The notes under the pieces: model-generated
Seen by the model: only the letters and a program-made list of their open reading frames with translations
The model's database searches: none
Told to the model about the DNA's origin: nothing
Shown here: in pieces, positions 9,379 to 17,107 of the stretch
How positions within the stretch are numbered: the first letter of the stretch is position 1
Layout of the letters: every line of letters starts with the position of its first letter
Translations under genes and position numbers: made by a program
From: Cellulomonas sp. PhB150
GTDB taxonomy: Bacteria; Actinomycetota; Actinomycetes; Actinomycetales; Cellulomonadaceae
DNA length: 64,000 nt
NCBI RefSeq assembly: GCF_003755175.1
Contig: NZ_RKHX01000003.1
Span: forward strand, 1 to 64,000
Direction: 5' to 3'

Positions 9379-9651
9379 TCAGCCGCCCACCAGGGACGGG
9401 ATGCGCGCGAACAGGTCGTGCGTGAAGCTCACGAGCTCGGAGATCATCCAGTGCCCGCAGACCAGCAGCGCGACGCCCGCGGCCAGCGCCTTGGGCACGA
9501 AGCTGAGCGTGACCTCCTGGATCTGCGTCACCGACTGCACGAGCGAGACGATGAAGCCGACGACCAGCGCCGTGACCAGCACGGGCGCGGACAGCTTGGC
9601 CGCGAGCACGAGCGCGTCGAGGCCCACGTCGAGGACCGCCGCGGTGTCCAC
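9379..9651 (-). CDS. fliQ: Flagellar export channel protein FliQ
   Basis: Small channel subunit of 90 residues (family about 89), two transmembrane hairpin helices: about residues 20-40 and 55-78. The loop between them carries the family signature QSVTQIQEVTLSFVPK. I chose the GTG at 9649-9651, which overlaps the last base of the fliP stop (TAGTG) and gives VDTAAVLDVGLDAL. The frame stays open far upstream, but that part lies inside fliP and is non-homologous. Partners are FliP, FliR and FlhB. Confidence 0.96.
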   Translation of the reverse strand: MDTAAVLDVGLDALVLAAKLSAPVLVTALVVGFIVSLVQSVTQIQEVTLSFVPKALAAGVALLVCGHWMISELVSFTHDLFARIPSLVGG

Positions 9652-10466
9652 TAGCCACCGCCCGTGTACGAGCCGACGAGCGAGGTGACCACCAGGCCCC
9701 AGCCGTCGACGAGCACGAACAGCAGCAGCTTGAACGGGAGCGAGATCATCACCGGCGGCAGCATCATCATGCCCATCGACATCAGCGACGCCGAGACCAC
9801 CAGGTCGATGACCAGGAACGGCACGAAGATGACGAAGCCCATGATGAACGCCGAGCGCAGCTCCGAGAGCAGGAACGCGGGGACCAGCGTGACCATCGGG
9901 ACGTCCTGCGGCGTCTCCGGGTTGGGGCGGTCCGCGGCGCGCGTGAGCAGCGCGAGGTCCTGCTCGCGGGTGTGCGACGCCATGAACTCGCGCAGCGGCG
10001 CCGACCCGGCGTCGACCGCCTGGGAGAACGTCATCGTGCCGTCGAGGTAGGGCTGCACCCCGTCGGTGTTGACGTCCGAGAGCACGGGCGACATGACGAA
10101 CAGGCTGAGGAAGAGCGCGAGCCCGGCGAGGACCTGGTTGGGCGGCACGCCCTGCAGGCCGAGCGCGTTCCGCGTGAAGGCCAGGACGACGAAGATCTTG
10201 GTGAAGCTCGTCGTCATGAGGATGAACGCCGGGGCGACGGACAGGAGCGTGATCGCGATCAGGACGACGATCGAGGAGCTGGGCGTGCCGTTCACGCCGT
10301 TGACGGAGACGGTCACGCTGTCGCCGAGGCCCGTCGGCGCGCTGGGCGGCGTCGGGGTGGCCGGGTCGGTGGGTGCGGCCGACGAGGCGCTCGCCCCGGC
10401 CAGCAGGGTGATCCCGACGAGCGCGGCGACGACCGTCAGCCGGCGTGCGGCTGCACGCGCGCTCAC
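9651..10466 (-). CDS. fliP: Flagellar export channel protein FliP
   Basis: Core subunit of the export channel, 271 residues. I chose the GTG at 10464-10466 because it overlaps the fliO stop by 4 bp (GTGA). A signal-like N-terminus (RLTVVAALVGITLLAGASASSA) suggests cleavage, as is known for FliP, followed by a short Thr/Pro-rich stretch and four transmembrane segments. Signature segments are present: SFTKIFVVLAFTRNALGLQ, PPNQVLAGLALFLSLFVM, and FVPFLVIDLVVSASLMSMGMMMLPPVMISLPFKLLLFVL. Confidence 0.97.
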   Translation of the reverse strand: MSARAAARRLTVVAALVGITLLAGASASSAAPTDPATPTPPSAPTGLGDSVTVSVNGVNGTPSSSIVVLIAITLLSVAPAFILMTTSFTKIFVVLAFTRNALGLQGVPPNQVLAGLALFLSLFVMSPVLSDVNTDGVQPYLDGTMTFSQAVDAGSAPLREFMASHTREQDLALLTRAADRPNPETPQDVPMVTLVPAFLLSELRSAFIMGFVIFVPFLVIDLVVSASLMSMGMMMLPPVMISLPFKLLLFVLVDGWGLVVTSLVGSYTGGG

Positions 10467-10915
10467 CGCCGGACCGTCCGGTCCTGCAGGGTCTTGACCA
10501 GGGTGCGCCAGGTCTCGGGCGACAGCACCGAGCCGTGCAGCGGGCCGGCGGTCGCGCCGGTCGGCACAGCGGTCGGGCCGGCGTCGAGCGCGGCGCGCGG
10601 GACGGGGACGGCCGGGACGCGGGGCTTGGCCGGCGCCGGCGCCGGTGCCGGTGCGGCCTCGACGACGGGCGCGAGCTCGGTGAGCATCGTGACCTGCTGG
10701 TCGCCGTAGCCGACCAGCAGGCGGCGGTTGCCCACCGCGACGACCGCGACACCCGAGTGGCGGCTCACGGACTGCTTGCCCACCAGGCGCACCTCGGCCT
10801 CGCGCTGGGCACGGACGCGTCGCGGCCCGCCCAGCCGCCGACCGGCGAACCAGATGAGCCCGATCACGCACGCGAGCGACAGGAGGACCCGCGCGGCGAG
10901 CATGACGGTGTCCAT
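10463..10915 (-). CDS. fliO: Flagellar biosynthesis protein FliO
   Basis: 150 residues: one N-terminal transmembrane helix (about 5-25), then a basic stretch (GRRLGGPRRVRAQRE), then a small conserved cytoplasmic beta domain (VGKQSVSRHSGVAVVAVGNRRLLVGYGDQQVTML) typical of FliO, and a Pro/Ala-rich tail. FliO assists assembly of the FliP ring. The ATG at 10913-10915 shares one base with the fliN stop (TGATG), and its stop overlaps fliP by 4 bp. The frame extends upstream with no stop, but that extension lies wholly within fliN and is rejected. Confidence 0.9.
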   Translation of the reverse strand: MDTVMLAARVLLSLACVIGLIWFAGRRLGGPRRVRAQREAEVRLVGKQSVSRHSGVAVVAVGNRRLLVGYGDQQVTMLTELAPVVEAAPAPAPAPAKPRVPAVPVPRAALDAGPTAVPTGATAGPLHGSVLSPETWRTLVKTLQDRTVRR

Positions 10916-11634
10916 CAGCGCGCGGCGTCCTCGTCGTACACGATCTCCGTGACGCGGATGCCGTAGGCCTCGTCGACGACGACGACCTCGCCGCGGGCGA
11001 TGAGCCGGCCGTTGACCATGACGTCGGCGGCCGCACCGGCCGCACGGTCGAGCTCGAGGACGGTGCCGGGCGTGAGCTCGAGCACCTGGCGGACGGGCAG
11101 CGTCGTGCGGCCGATCTCGGCCGTCAGCGTCATCTCGACGTCGTAGAGCATCCGCATGCTGGTGCCGCGCTGGGAGGGCACCGCGGCGCGGGCGGGGGCG
11201 GGGGCCTGGCCGCGCACGCGCAGCGCGAACCACGCGACCGTCCGGCCGTCGTCCTGCAGCGCGAGCACCTCGGCGCCGCCGGTCGCGGCACCCGCCTCCT
11301 CGGTGCGGCTCGCCTCGAGCACGCCCGCGCCGACCTCGCGGCCGGCGGCCTCGAGCGCGGGGCGCAGGGCGTCGAGCACCGTGAGCGAGCCGCCGGCGGC
11401 GGCCGTGACGTCGCCGAGCACGTCCGAGGCCACGAGCACGAGGTCCGCGCTCGGGGCGCCGACCAGGGTCGCGACGACGGCCACGGCTCCCGCCGGGACG
11501 TCGGCGTCGCGCGCGACGACGACCGTCAGCGGCATGGTCGACGGCACGAGCGCGGCCGCGGCACGAGCGGCGCGCTCGGCGAGCTGGGCGGTACCGAGGT
11601 CGCCGGGGGCGACGGCGGGGCTGAGGGTGTTCAT
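10915..11634 (-). CDS. fliN: Flagellar motor switch protein FliN (FliY-like length)
   Basis: C-ring protein, 239 residues from the ATG at 11632-11634, which overlaps the fliM stop by 4 bp. The last 80 or so residues are the SpoA/FliN domain (YDVEMTLTAEIGRTTLPVRQVLELTPGTVLELD, then VMVNGRLIARGEVVVVDEAYGIRVTEI). The first 130 or so residues are an alpha/beta domain placed like the CheC/CheX-type domain of FliY, but the phosphatase ExxN helix is not intact (ALEAAGREVGAG). So it looks like a FliY-type architecture without the phosphatase residues, linked to SpoA by a Pro/Ala segment. Short FliN proteins are about 100-140 residues, so the N-terminal extension is real. No EIDALL-type CheY-binding peptide is visible. 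Confidence 0.9.
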   Translation of the reverse strand: MNTLSPAVAPGDLGTAQLAERAARAAAALVPSTMPLTVVVARDADVPAGAVAVVATLVGAPSADLVLVASDVLGDVTAAAGGSLTVLDALRPALEAAGREVGAGVLEASRTEEAGAATGGAEVLALQDDGRTVAWFALRVRGQAPAPARAAVPSQRGTSMRMLYDVEMTLTAEIGRTTLPVRQVLELTPGTVLELDRAAGAAADVMVNGRLIARGEVVVVDEAYGIRVTEIVYDEDAAR

Positions 11635-12602
11635 GCGGGGATCTCCTCGACGGTGACGACACGGCACGCGAGCCGTGGTCCGTGGCTGCCGATGGCGGCC
11701 CGGGCGAGCACGACCCCGTCGACGACCACGTCCAGCGGGGTCGACGACGGGTGGGACAGGGGCAGGACGTCGCCGACCTGCAGCGACAGGACGTCGCGGG
11801 GGTGGACGGTCACGGGGGCGAACTGCACGCCGACGCGGACCGGCACGCCCTGCACGGCGAGCTCGAGGTCGGCGTGCGCGGCCGCGGCCGCCTGCCGGTC
11901 CTCGGCGGAGTGGGCGATGGCGCCGTCGGCCGCGTGCAGCGCGGCGAGCATCGTGTCGGCGGGCAGCATGAACGTGACGGCGTCCTCGCGCTCGCCCACG
12001 CGCAGCGTGAACGAGGCGACGAGCACGGTCTCCGAGGCGCCCGTGGCCTGCACGAACTGGGGGTTGTACTGCACGCCCTGCACGGTGACGCCGAGCCGGG
12101 TCAGGCCCGCGAACGCGTACTCGAGGTCGGCCAGCGAGTGCTGCAGGAGGTCACGGACGAGCGTGAGCTCGATCTCGGTGAGCTCGCGGCCCTCGCGCTC
12201 GTCGCCGCGACCGTCCCCGCCGAAGAGGTAGTCGATCCACACCATCGTGGCGCCCACGGGAAGCTGCACCACGGCGGTCTGGCGGCTGTGCTCGACGGTG
12301 CAGAGGACCATCGCGGTGGGGCTCGGCAGGAGGTTGACGTACTCGTCGTACGTCTGGAGCGCGACCTGCTCGAACGCGAGGTGGCTGACCACGCGCAGGC
12401 GCGCGGTCAGCTGGTTGCCGAACTGGCGCGCGAACCGCTCGAAGGCCATCTCGAGGTGGCGCGCGTGCTCGCGCACGAGCGTGAGCGGGCGGCGGAAGTC
12501 GTAGGTGTCGACCTGCGTGCTGCGCGCGCGGCGGGGCGTGGGCACGCCGCCGGCATCGGGTACGCCGTTGGCGGTCACGGCGGGGGCGTCCTGGTCGGTC
12601 AC
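11631..12602 (-). CDS. fliM: Flagellar motor switch protein FliM
   Basis: C-ring protein, 323 residues from the GTG at 12600-12602 (GGGTGG lies just upstream). The frame also allows an ATG at 12674, adding 24 residues with no FliM resemblance and no good ribosome site. Start not settled. The protein has the middle domain with the GGDGR segment (WIDYLFGGDGRGDEREGRELTEIE, the family GG(X)G motif) and a C-terminal SpoA domain (VPVRVGVQFAPVTVHPRDVLSLQVGDVLPLSHPSS). The N-terminus goes straight from a Pro/Ala stretch into YDFRRPLTLVREHARHLEMAFERFARQF, and the CheY-P-binding LSQxEIDALL motif is absent. It partners FliG and FliN. Confidence 0.92.
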   Translation of the reverse strand: MTDQDAPAVTANGVPDAGGVPTPRRARSTQVDTYDFRRPLTLVREHARHLEMAFERFARQFGNQLTARLRVVSHLAFEQVALQTYDEYVNLLPSPTAMVLCTVEHSRQTAVVQLPVGATMVWIDYLFGGDGRGDEREGRELTEIELTLVRDLLQHSLADLEYAFAGLTRLGVTVQGVQYNPQFVQATGASETVLVASFTLRVGEREDAVTFMLPADTMLAALHAADGAIAHSAEDRQAAAAAHADLELAVQGVPVRVGVQFAPVTVHPRDVLSLQVGDVLPLSHPSSTPLDVVVDGVVLARAAIGSHGPRLACRVVTVEEIPA

Positions 12603-12756
12603 GAGCCACCCATCGGCGGGCGCGCGGGCGTTGTGAGCGATCGCTCGGGACTTCTTCTCCGGCCCACCCTCCATGGGTGGGTTCGGGTCCCGGTGCGGGA
12701 CCCGGCGGAGCGGTGCGGCGCCCTCCGTGGCGCCAGTGAACGACCGGCCGTGCCGG

Positions 12757-13266
12757 CTACTGCGTGACGTAGTTCGTCAGGTAGACCCCCATCACCTCGC
12801 CCTCGTACGCCTCGGACAGCTCGTGGGCGAGCTGGTCGCGCAGCTTCTCGCGGGACTTCGGGTCCGAGACCTCCTCGACGGAGCGTCCGGAGAACAGCGC
12901 GATCGCGTGGTCGACCGCCTTCGACGGGTCCGGTGCCTCGGTCACGTCGGTGGTCAGCTGGAGGGCCAGGCCCAGGCGCAGGTAGTGGCCGCCCTCGAGG
13001 TTGAGGCTCACGGGCTCGACGGTCAGCACCTCGCCGGGCTCGGGCGTGGGCTCGGCGGCGGGCTCGGCGGGGCCGGACGGGCGCAGCAGGAAGAACCACG
13101 CCGCGGCGAGGACGACGAGCACGACCGGCACGAGCACCAGGACGAGCTTCTTCTTCGACTTCTTCGTCTCCGCGGCCGGCTCCGCCTCGGTCTGCGGGGC
13201 ACCCGCCCCGCCGCCGATCTTGCCGCCGATCTTCGGACCGGACACGACGCGCTGCTCGATGGGCAT
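12757..13266 (-). CDS. fliL: Flagellar stator-associated protein FliL
   Basis: 169 residues: cytoplasmic N-terminus rich in Gly, a lysine run (KKSKKK), one transmembrane helix (about 40-60), a Pro/Glu-rich linker and the periplasm-side FliL domain (LTVEPVSLNLEGGHYLRLGLALQL, then PKSREKLRDQLAHELSEAYEGEVMGVYLTNYVTQ). FliL is known to form a ring around MotAB stators and to support torque. It lies 4 bp after motB, and an 82-154 bp gap, depending on the fliM start, separates it from fliM. Confidence 0.95.
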   Translation of the reverse strand: MPIEQRVVSGPKIGGKIGGGAGAPQTEAEPAAETKKSKKKLVLVLVPVVLVVLAAAWFFLLRPSGPAEPAAEPTPEPGEVLTVEPVSLNLEGGHYLRLGLALQLTTDVTEAPDPSKAVDHAIALFSGRSVEEVSDPKSREKLRDQLAHELSEAYEGEVMGVYLTNYVTQ

Positions 13267-13270
13267 CCGA

Positions 13271-14170
13271 CTACTCCTTGCTCAGGGCGGGCAGCAGGGC
13301 CCGGACGGCCTCGGGGGCGCTGGACAGGACGACGAGGTCGACGCGGCGGTTGGCCTCGAGGGCCTCGTCGTCGTGACCGGCCTGGAGCGGGCGCTCGTCG
13401 CCGTAGCCGACGGCCATGATCCGCTTGCCGGGCAGGCGGTCCTTCTCCACCAGGTGCCGCAGCACCTGGGTGGCGCGGTCCGCCGAGAGCTCCCAGTTGG
13501 TCGCGTAGCGCCCGGAGACGGGGAGCACGTTGGCGTGGCCCTCGACCGAGATCTGCTCGTCGACGCGGCGCAGCATCGGGCCCGCCACGTCGAGCACCTC
13601 GCGGGCCACGGGGGTCAGGTCGGCGCTCGCGGCGGCGAAGAACACGTCGTCGGCGACGAGCCCCAGCACCAGGCCGCGCTCGTCGATCCGGAAGCGCACG
13701 GCGTCGCCCAGGTGGCTCGCGGCGAGCTGCGCCTCGATCTTGTCGCGCAGGTCCTTCAGGTGCGCCGCCTCCTTCTGGGCGGCGGCGAGCACGTCAGGGT
13801 CGACGGCGTCGTCCGGCGCGGTCGTGGGGCTGGCGCCCTGCGTCCCGAGCTCGGCGTCCGCGGTGACCAGTCCGGCGGTGCCCTGCACCTGGGTCGCGTC
13901 GGGCACGACGCTGTCCCCGGTGAGCGTGCCGTTGGAGCCGTCCAGGACGGACTCGGTGCCGGTCTGGTCCTGGAAGCCGGCGCTGAGCGAGTCCCGCAGC
14001 GCGATGTACTTGTCCTGGTCCACCTGGCTGATCGCGAACAGCACGATGAACAGCGCCATGAGCACCGTGATCATGTCCGAGTAGGACACGAGCCACCGCT
14101 CGTGGTTGACGTGCTCCTCCTCGTGGCCACCGCTGCGCCGTCCGCGGCCCCGGCCCGCGTGCGCGCTCAC
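13271..14170 (-). CDS. motB: Flagellar motor stator protein MotB
   Basis: 299 residues from the GTG at 14168-14170, overlapping the motA stop by 4 bp. A basic N-terminal tail (HAGRGRGRRSGGHEEE) is followed by the transmembrane helix with the proton-carrying Asp in ERWLVSYSDMITVLMALFIVLF (about residues 24-45, Asp near 32). The plug/linker region is followed by an OmpA-like peptidoglycan-binding domain (about 170-290) with ISVEGHANVLP and NWELSADRATQVLRHLVE. It anchors the stator to the wall. The motif around YSDM fits a proton-type stator. Confidence 0.96.
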   Translation of the reverse strand: MSAHAGRGRGRRSGGHEEEHVNHERWLVSYSDMITVLMALFIVLFAISQVDQDKYIALRDSLSAGFQDQTGTESVLDGSNGTLTGDSVVPDATQVQGTAGLVTADAELGTQGASPTTAPDDAVDPDVLAAAQKEAAHLKDLRDKIEAQLAASHLGDAVRFRIDERGLVLGLVADDVFFAAASADLTPVAREVLDVAGPMLRRVDEQISVEGHANVLPVSGRYATNWELSADRATQVLRHLVEKDRLPGKRIMAVGYGDERPLQAGHDDEALEANRRVDLVVLSSAPEAVRALLPALSKE

Positions 14171-14940
14171 GCCGCGGCCTTCTTCTCGGCCGCCGCGGGC
14201 GGCAGCAGGCTGCGCAGCCGCTCCCCCACCAGGCGGGGGTTGGCGCCGGCCTGGACGGCCAGCAGGCCCTCGAGGGTGACCTCCATCTGCTGGCACTCGA
14301 GGTCGGAGATCCGCTTGATGCGGGCGCCCAGGGGCAGCCAGATGACGTTGGCGGACAGGATGCCCCACAGCGTCGCGACGAAGGCCGCGGCGATGGAGTG
14401 GCCCAGCTCGGCGGGCTCGGACAGGTTCTCGAGCACGTGCACGAGGGAGATGACCGTGCCGATGATCCCGATCGTCGGCGCGTAGCCGCCCATGTCGGCG
14501 AAGTACTTGGAGTGCACCCGGTCGCTCGCGCGCTTGGTCGCGATCCGGTCCTCGAGGATGATCCGCAGGTCCTCGGGGTCCGTGCCGTCGATCGCGGCCT
14601 GCAACCCGTTGCGCAGGAACTCGTCGTCGATGGTGCGTGCCGCGTCCTCGAGCGAGAGCAGCCCCTCGCGGCGTGCGCGGTCGGCCAGGCCGACGACGGT
14701 CTCGACGGTGGTCGCCGGGTCGGGCGCCTTGCTCCGCAGCGCGCGCGGCACGGCCGCGAAGGAGCCCTTGACGTCCTTGAGCGTGTGCCCGGCGATGCCG
14801 ACGCCGATCGTGCCCAGCCAGACGAGCATCAGCGGCGCGGGCAGCATGATGGACATCGGGTCCGCGCCCTCGAGGAACAGCGCACCGAAGATCGCGACGA
14901 ACGCGATGCCGATGCCGATCAGGCCGGCCGGATCCATCAC
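14167..14940 (-). CDS. motA: Flagellar motor stator protein MotA
   Basis: 257 residues, starting at GTG 14938-14940 or the adjacent ATG 14935-14937. Both follow the flbD stop immediately. There are four transmembrane segments (about 6-24, 32-52, about 152-172, about 183-205). Between TM2 and TM3 lies the cytoplasmic loop with charged residues that contact FliG. The TM3 region carries the family pattern FADMGGYAPTIGIIGTVISLVHVL. With MotB it conducts protons and generates torque. The C-terminus ends in a lysine/Ala tail. Confidence 0.96.
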   Translation of the reverse strand: MMDPAGLIGIGIAFVAIFGALFLEGADPMSIMLPAPLMLVWLGTIGVGIAGHTLKDVKGSFAAVPRALRSKAPDPATTVETVVGLADRARREGLLSLEDAARTIDDEFLRNGLQAAIDGTDPEDLRIILEDRIATKRASDRVHSKYFADMGGYAPTIGIIGTVISLVHVLENLSEPAELGHSIAAAFVATLWGILSANVIWLPLGARIKRISDLECQQMEVTLEGLLAVQAGANPRLVGERLRSLLPPAAAEKKAAA

Positions 14941-15236
14941 ACACTCCTCGGTCGCAGGGGCAGGGGCGGGGCGAGCTCGTCGTCGTGGTCGTCGGACTCG
15001 TCGCTCGGGTCAGGGACCAGCTCCATGCGGGGAGCGGTCCGGATGTCCTGGGAGCGGGCCAGCACGGCCGCGCGGTGCTCGTTGATGCGGCCGATGACCT
15101 CGAGCATCGGCTCCGCGACGATGTACTTGGTGCCGTCGATGAGCGTCAGGATCGTGTCCGGCGCGCTGTCGACACGCTGGATGAGGTCGGGGTTGACCCC
15201 GAACTGGGCGCCCGTCAGGCGCGTCACGACGATCAC
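14937..15236 (-). CDS. FlbD/SwrD family flagellar protein
   Basis: 99 residues starting at GTG 15234-15236. The first 65 or so residues match the FlbD/SwrD family (MIVVTRLTGAQFGVNPDLIQRV, LTLIDGTKYIVAEPMLEVIGRI). The rest is an acidic, Pro-rich tail (PDPSDESDDHDDE). In Bacillus, SwrD increases flagellar torque, and the gene commonly precedes motA, as here. It is the first gene after the flgE hairpin and is preceded by a sigma-28-like promoter at 15306-15335, so it probably opens the flbD-to-csrA transcription unit. It overlaps motA by 4 bp. Confidence 0.88.
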   Translation of the reverse strand: MIVVTRLTGAQFGVNPDLIQRVDSAPDTILTLIDGTKYIVAEPMLEVIGRINEHRAAVLARSQDIRTAPRMELVPDPSDESDDHDDELAPPLPLRPRSV

Positions 15237-15305
15237 GGCAGGTACCCGTCCTTGGTGCGGTGCGGCTGGTGCCGCAGGGCCCGTCCGTGGGCCCTCGATG
15301 TCCTA

Positions 15306-15335
15306 CCCATCGGTCACGCGCCCGCCGGTGTGAGG
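15306..15335 (-). promoter_or_regulatory. Sigma-28-like promoter of the flbD-motAB-fliL... operon
   Basis: Minus strand: CCTCACACC (15327-15335), 13 nt, CCGATGGG (15306-15313). It is identical in both blocks to the copy before the HDOD gene. The -35-like block lies inside the left arm of the hairpin that follows flgE. The predicted leader to the flbD GTG is about 60 nt. Confidence 0.72.
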
Positions 15336-15358
15336 GTTCGCGTGCTCCCTCACACCGG
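15325..15358 (-). terminator. Perfect 12-bp hairpin after flgE
   Basis: Arms 15325-15336 and 15347-15358 are exact reverse complements (CCGGTGTGAGGG/CCCTCACACCGG) around a 10-nt loop, starting 7 bp past the flgE stop. No T-run follows, as is common in high-GC actinobacteria. It most likely ends the flgB-flgE transcription unit. It shares bases with the next operon's promoter. Confidence 0.65.
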
Positions 15359-15364
15359 ACCGGG

Positions 15365-16543
15365 TCAGCGCTTGAGGTTGACGAGCTCCTGGAGCACCTC
15401 GTCGGACGTGGTGATGACGCGCGAGTTCGCCTGGAAGCCGCGCTGCGCGATGATCAGGCTGGTGAACTCGCTCGAGAGGTCGACGTTCGACATCTCGAGC
15501 GCGCCGCCCTGCAGCGAGCCGCGGCCGCCCGTGCCCGCGGTGCCGATCGCCGGGTCGCCCGAGTTCACCGTGGTCTGGAACAGCGAGCCGCCGGCCTTCT
15601 CCAGCCCCGAGGGGTTGGTGAACGAGCCGAGCGCGATGCGGCCGATGGTCTGCTTGAGGCCGTTGCTGAACGCGCCCGTGATGGTGCCGTCCGCGCCCAG
15701 CGAGAACGACTGCAGCGTCCCGGCCGCCTGACCGTCCTGGCTCTGGGCCTTGACCGTGTCCAGGCCGGAGAAGCCCGTGAGCTTGGAGATGTCGACGCTG
15801 ACCGCGCCGACCGTCAGGGTCGTCGGGGTGGTCAGGGAGCCGTCCGCCGCGAACGTCATCGCCGCGGGCGGGACCGTGGAGGAGCCGTCCCCCGCGCCCA
15901 CCGTCCAGCCCGTCGCCGACTTGGTGAAGGTCAGCGTGAGCGTGCGCTCGTTGCCCTTCGCGTCGTACACGTCCACCGTGCGGTTCAGGACCGTGCCGTC
16001 CGCCGCAGCCGAGTCGAGGTTGCCGGTGTAGCCGGCCTTCGTCGAGGCCACGGCAGCCATCAGCGTGCCCGCGGGCACCTTGAGGTCCGTGAGCGGGGCG
16101 TTGGTGTCGATCACGCCGTTGACGGCGGCCCAGCCCTGCACGAGCGCGCCCTCGCCGGGCAGCACCATCTGGCCGGTCGCGTCGAAGTCGAACGACCCGG
16201 CGCGCGTGTAGAAGGTGTCGGTGCCCTTGCGCACGACGAAGAACCCGTCGCCCTGGATCATCATGTCGGTGCTGCGGCCGGTGGACTGCGAGGCGCCCTG
16301 CGTGAAGTTGGTCGTGATGCCCGCGACGCGCACGCCCAGGCCGACCTGCGCGGGGTTGGTGCCGCCGACGCCGCCCTGCGCGCCGCCCGCGTTGATGAGC
16401 ACCTGGCTCAGCGTGTCCTGGAACTGCACCTGCGAGGACTTGAAGCCCGTGGTGTTGACGTTGGCGATGTTGTTGCCCGTGACGTCGAGCATGGTCTGGT
16501 GGCTACGCAGACCGCTGATGCCGGAGAAGAGCGAGCGGAGCAT
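15365..16543 (-). CDS. flgE: Flagellar hook protein FlgE
   Basis: 392 residues (FlgE about 390-430). The N-terminal D0 region has the rod/hook signature (MLRSLFSGISGLRSHQTMLDVTGNNIANVNTTGFK), then FFVVRKGTDTFYTRAGSFDFDATG of the D1/FlgE core. The middle is Thr/Gly/Ala-rich. The C-terminal heptad helix ends in SEFTSLIIAQRGFQANSRVITTSDEVLQELVNLKR. It polymerises into the hook under the FlgD cap. No flgF or flgG is encoded in the window, so this is the only gene with the long D0-D1 hook/distal-rod pattern. It lies 96 bp after flgD. Confidence 0.93.
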   Translation of the reverse strand: MLRSLFSGISGLRSHQTMLDVTGNNIANVNTTGFKSSQVQFQDTLSQVLINAGGAQGGVGGTNPAQVGLGVRVAGITTNFTQGASQSTGRSTDMMIQGDGFFVVRKGTDTFYTRAGSFDFDATGQMVLPGEGALVQGWAAVNGVIDTNAPLTDLKVPAGTLMAAVASTKAGYTGNLDSAAADGTVLNRTVDVYDAKGNERTLTLTFTKSATGWTVGAGDGSSTVPPAAMTFAADGSLTTPTTLTVGAVSVDISKLTGFSGLDTVKAQSQDGQAAGTLQSFSLGADGTITGAFSNGLKQTIGRIALGSFTNPSGLEKAGGSLFQTTVNSGDPAIGTAGTGGRGSLQGGALEMSNVDLSSEFTSLIIAQRGFQANSRVITTSDEVLQELVNLKR

Positions 16544-16639
16544 GGCGGGTTCCCTTCGGGGGGCCGGACCGGTGGTCGGCGCGGCGGTTCGGTGATCGGT
16601 CTGTGCTGCGGGTGCTTCGGGTGCTGCCGCTGCAGCTGG

Positions 16640-17068
16640 TCAGGGGGTGGTCGGCTTCGTCTCGGTGACGGCGGCGACCACGTCGAGCGGGACGTCGTGG
16701 CCGTCGACGGAGACCGTCGGGACCGGGCCGGCGAACGAGACCGACTCCGCGGTGCCCGTGTGCGCGGCACCGGCGTCGTCGGTCCACGAGACCTGCTTGC
16801 CGACGAGCGAGGACGCGGCGACGCGCATCTGGAGCGCGAACGACTCGCGGGACGTGTCGCTGAGCTCGACGAGCTTCTCCATCGTGGTCAGCTGCGTGGT
16901 CTGCGCCATGAGCTGCGAGGAGTCCATGGGGCTGCTGGGGTCCTGGTTGCGCAGCTGCGTGACGAGCAGGTTGAGGAACGCCTGCTTGTCGAGGTCGCCG
17001 CTCGCGGCGGTGGTCGACGTGCCGGACGTGCCGGACGTGCCGGTGACGTACGAGGTGTCGATGGACAT
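16640..17068 (-). CDS. flgD: Flagellar hook capping protein FlgD
   Basis: 142 residues from the ATG at 17066-17068, with a strong ribosome site (AAGGAGG 6-7 nt upstream). It has the FlgD N-terminal signature DKQAFLNLLVTQLRNQDPSSPMDSSQLMAQTTQLTTMEKLVEL, followed by only a short C-terminal beta segment (VGKQVSWTDDAGAAHTGTAESVSF...). This is a short FlgD compared with the roughly 220-residue enterobacterial form, typical of Gram-positive versions. It scaffolds hook polymerisation and sits between fliK and flgE, as expected. Confidence 0.93.
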   Translation of the reverse strand: MSIDTSYVTGTSGTSGTSTTAASGDLDKQAFLNLLVTQLRNQDPSSPMDSSQLMAQTTQLTTMEKLVELSDTSRESFALQMRVAASSLVGKQVSWTDDAGAAHTGTAESVSFAGPVPTVSVDGHDVPLDVVAAVTETKPTTP

Positions 17069-17107
17069 GGGTGCCTCCTTCAAGGTCGTGCGGTCGGACG
17101 AGTGCGG

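Noticed and set aside
12635..12646. GAGCGATCGCTC palindrome just upstream of the chosen fliM start
   Set aside because: It may lie inside the coding frame if the ATG at 12674 is used, and there is no second copy near another flagellar promoter; too weak to call an operator.
12603..12674. ATG start of fliM at 12674
   Set aside because: No good ribosome site and the added 24 residues do not resemble FliM; kept as an alternative in the fliM entry.
16544..16639. CCGATC-like sequence between flgD and flgE as a sigma-28 promoter
   Set aside because: On the minus strand ACCGATCAC has no CCTCA-like block 13 nt upstream; the flgB-flgE genes are also in one tight operon.
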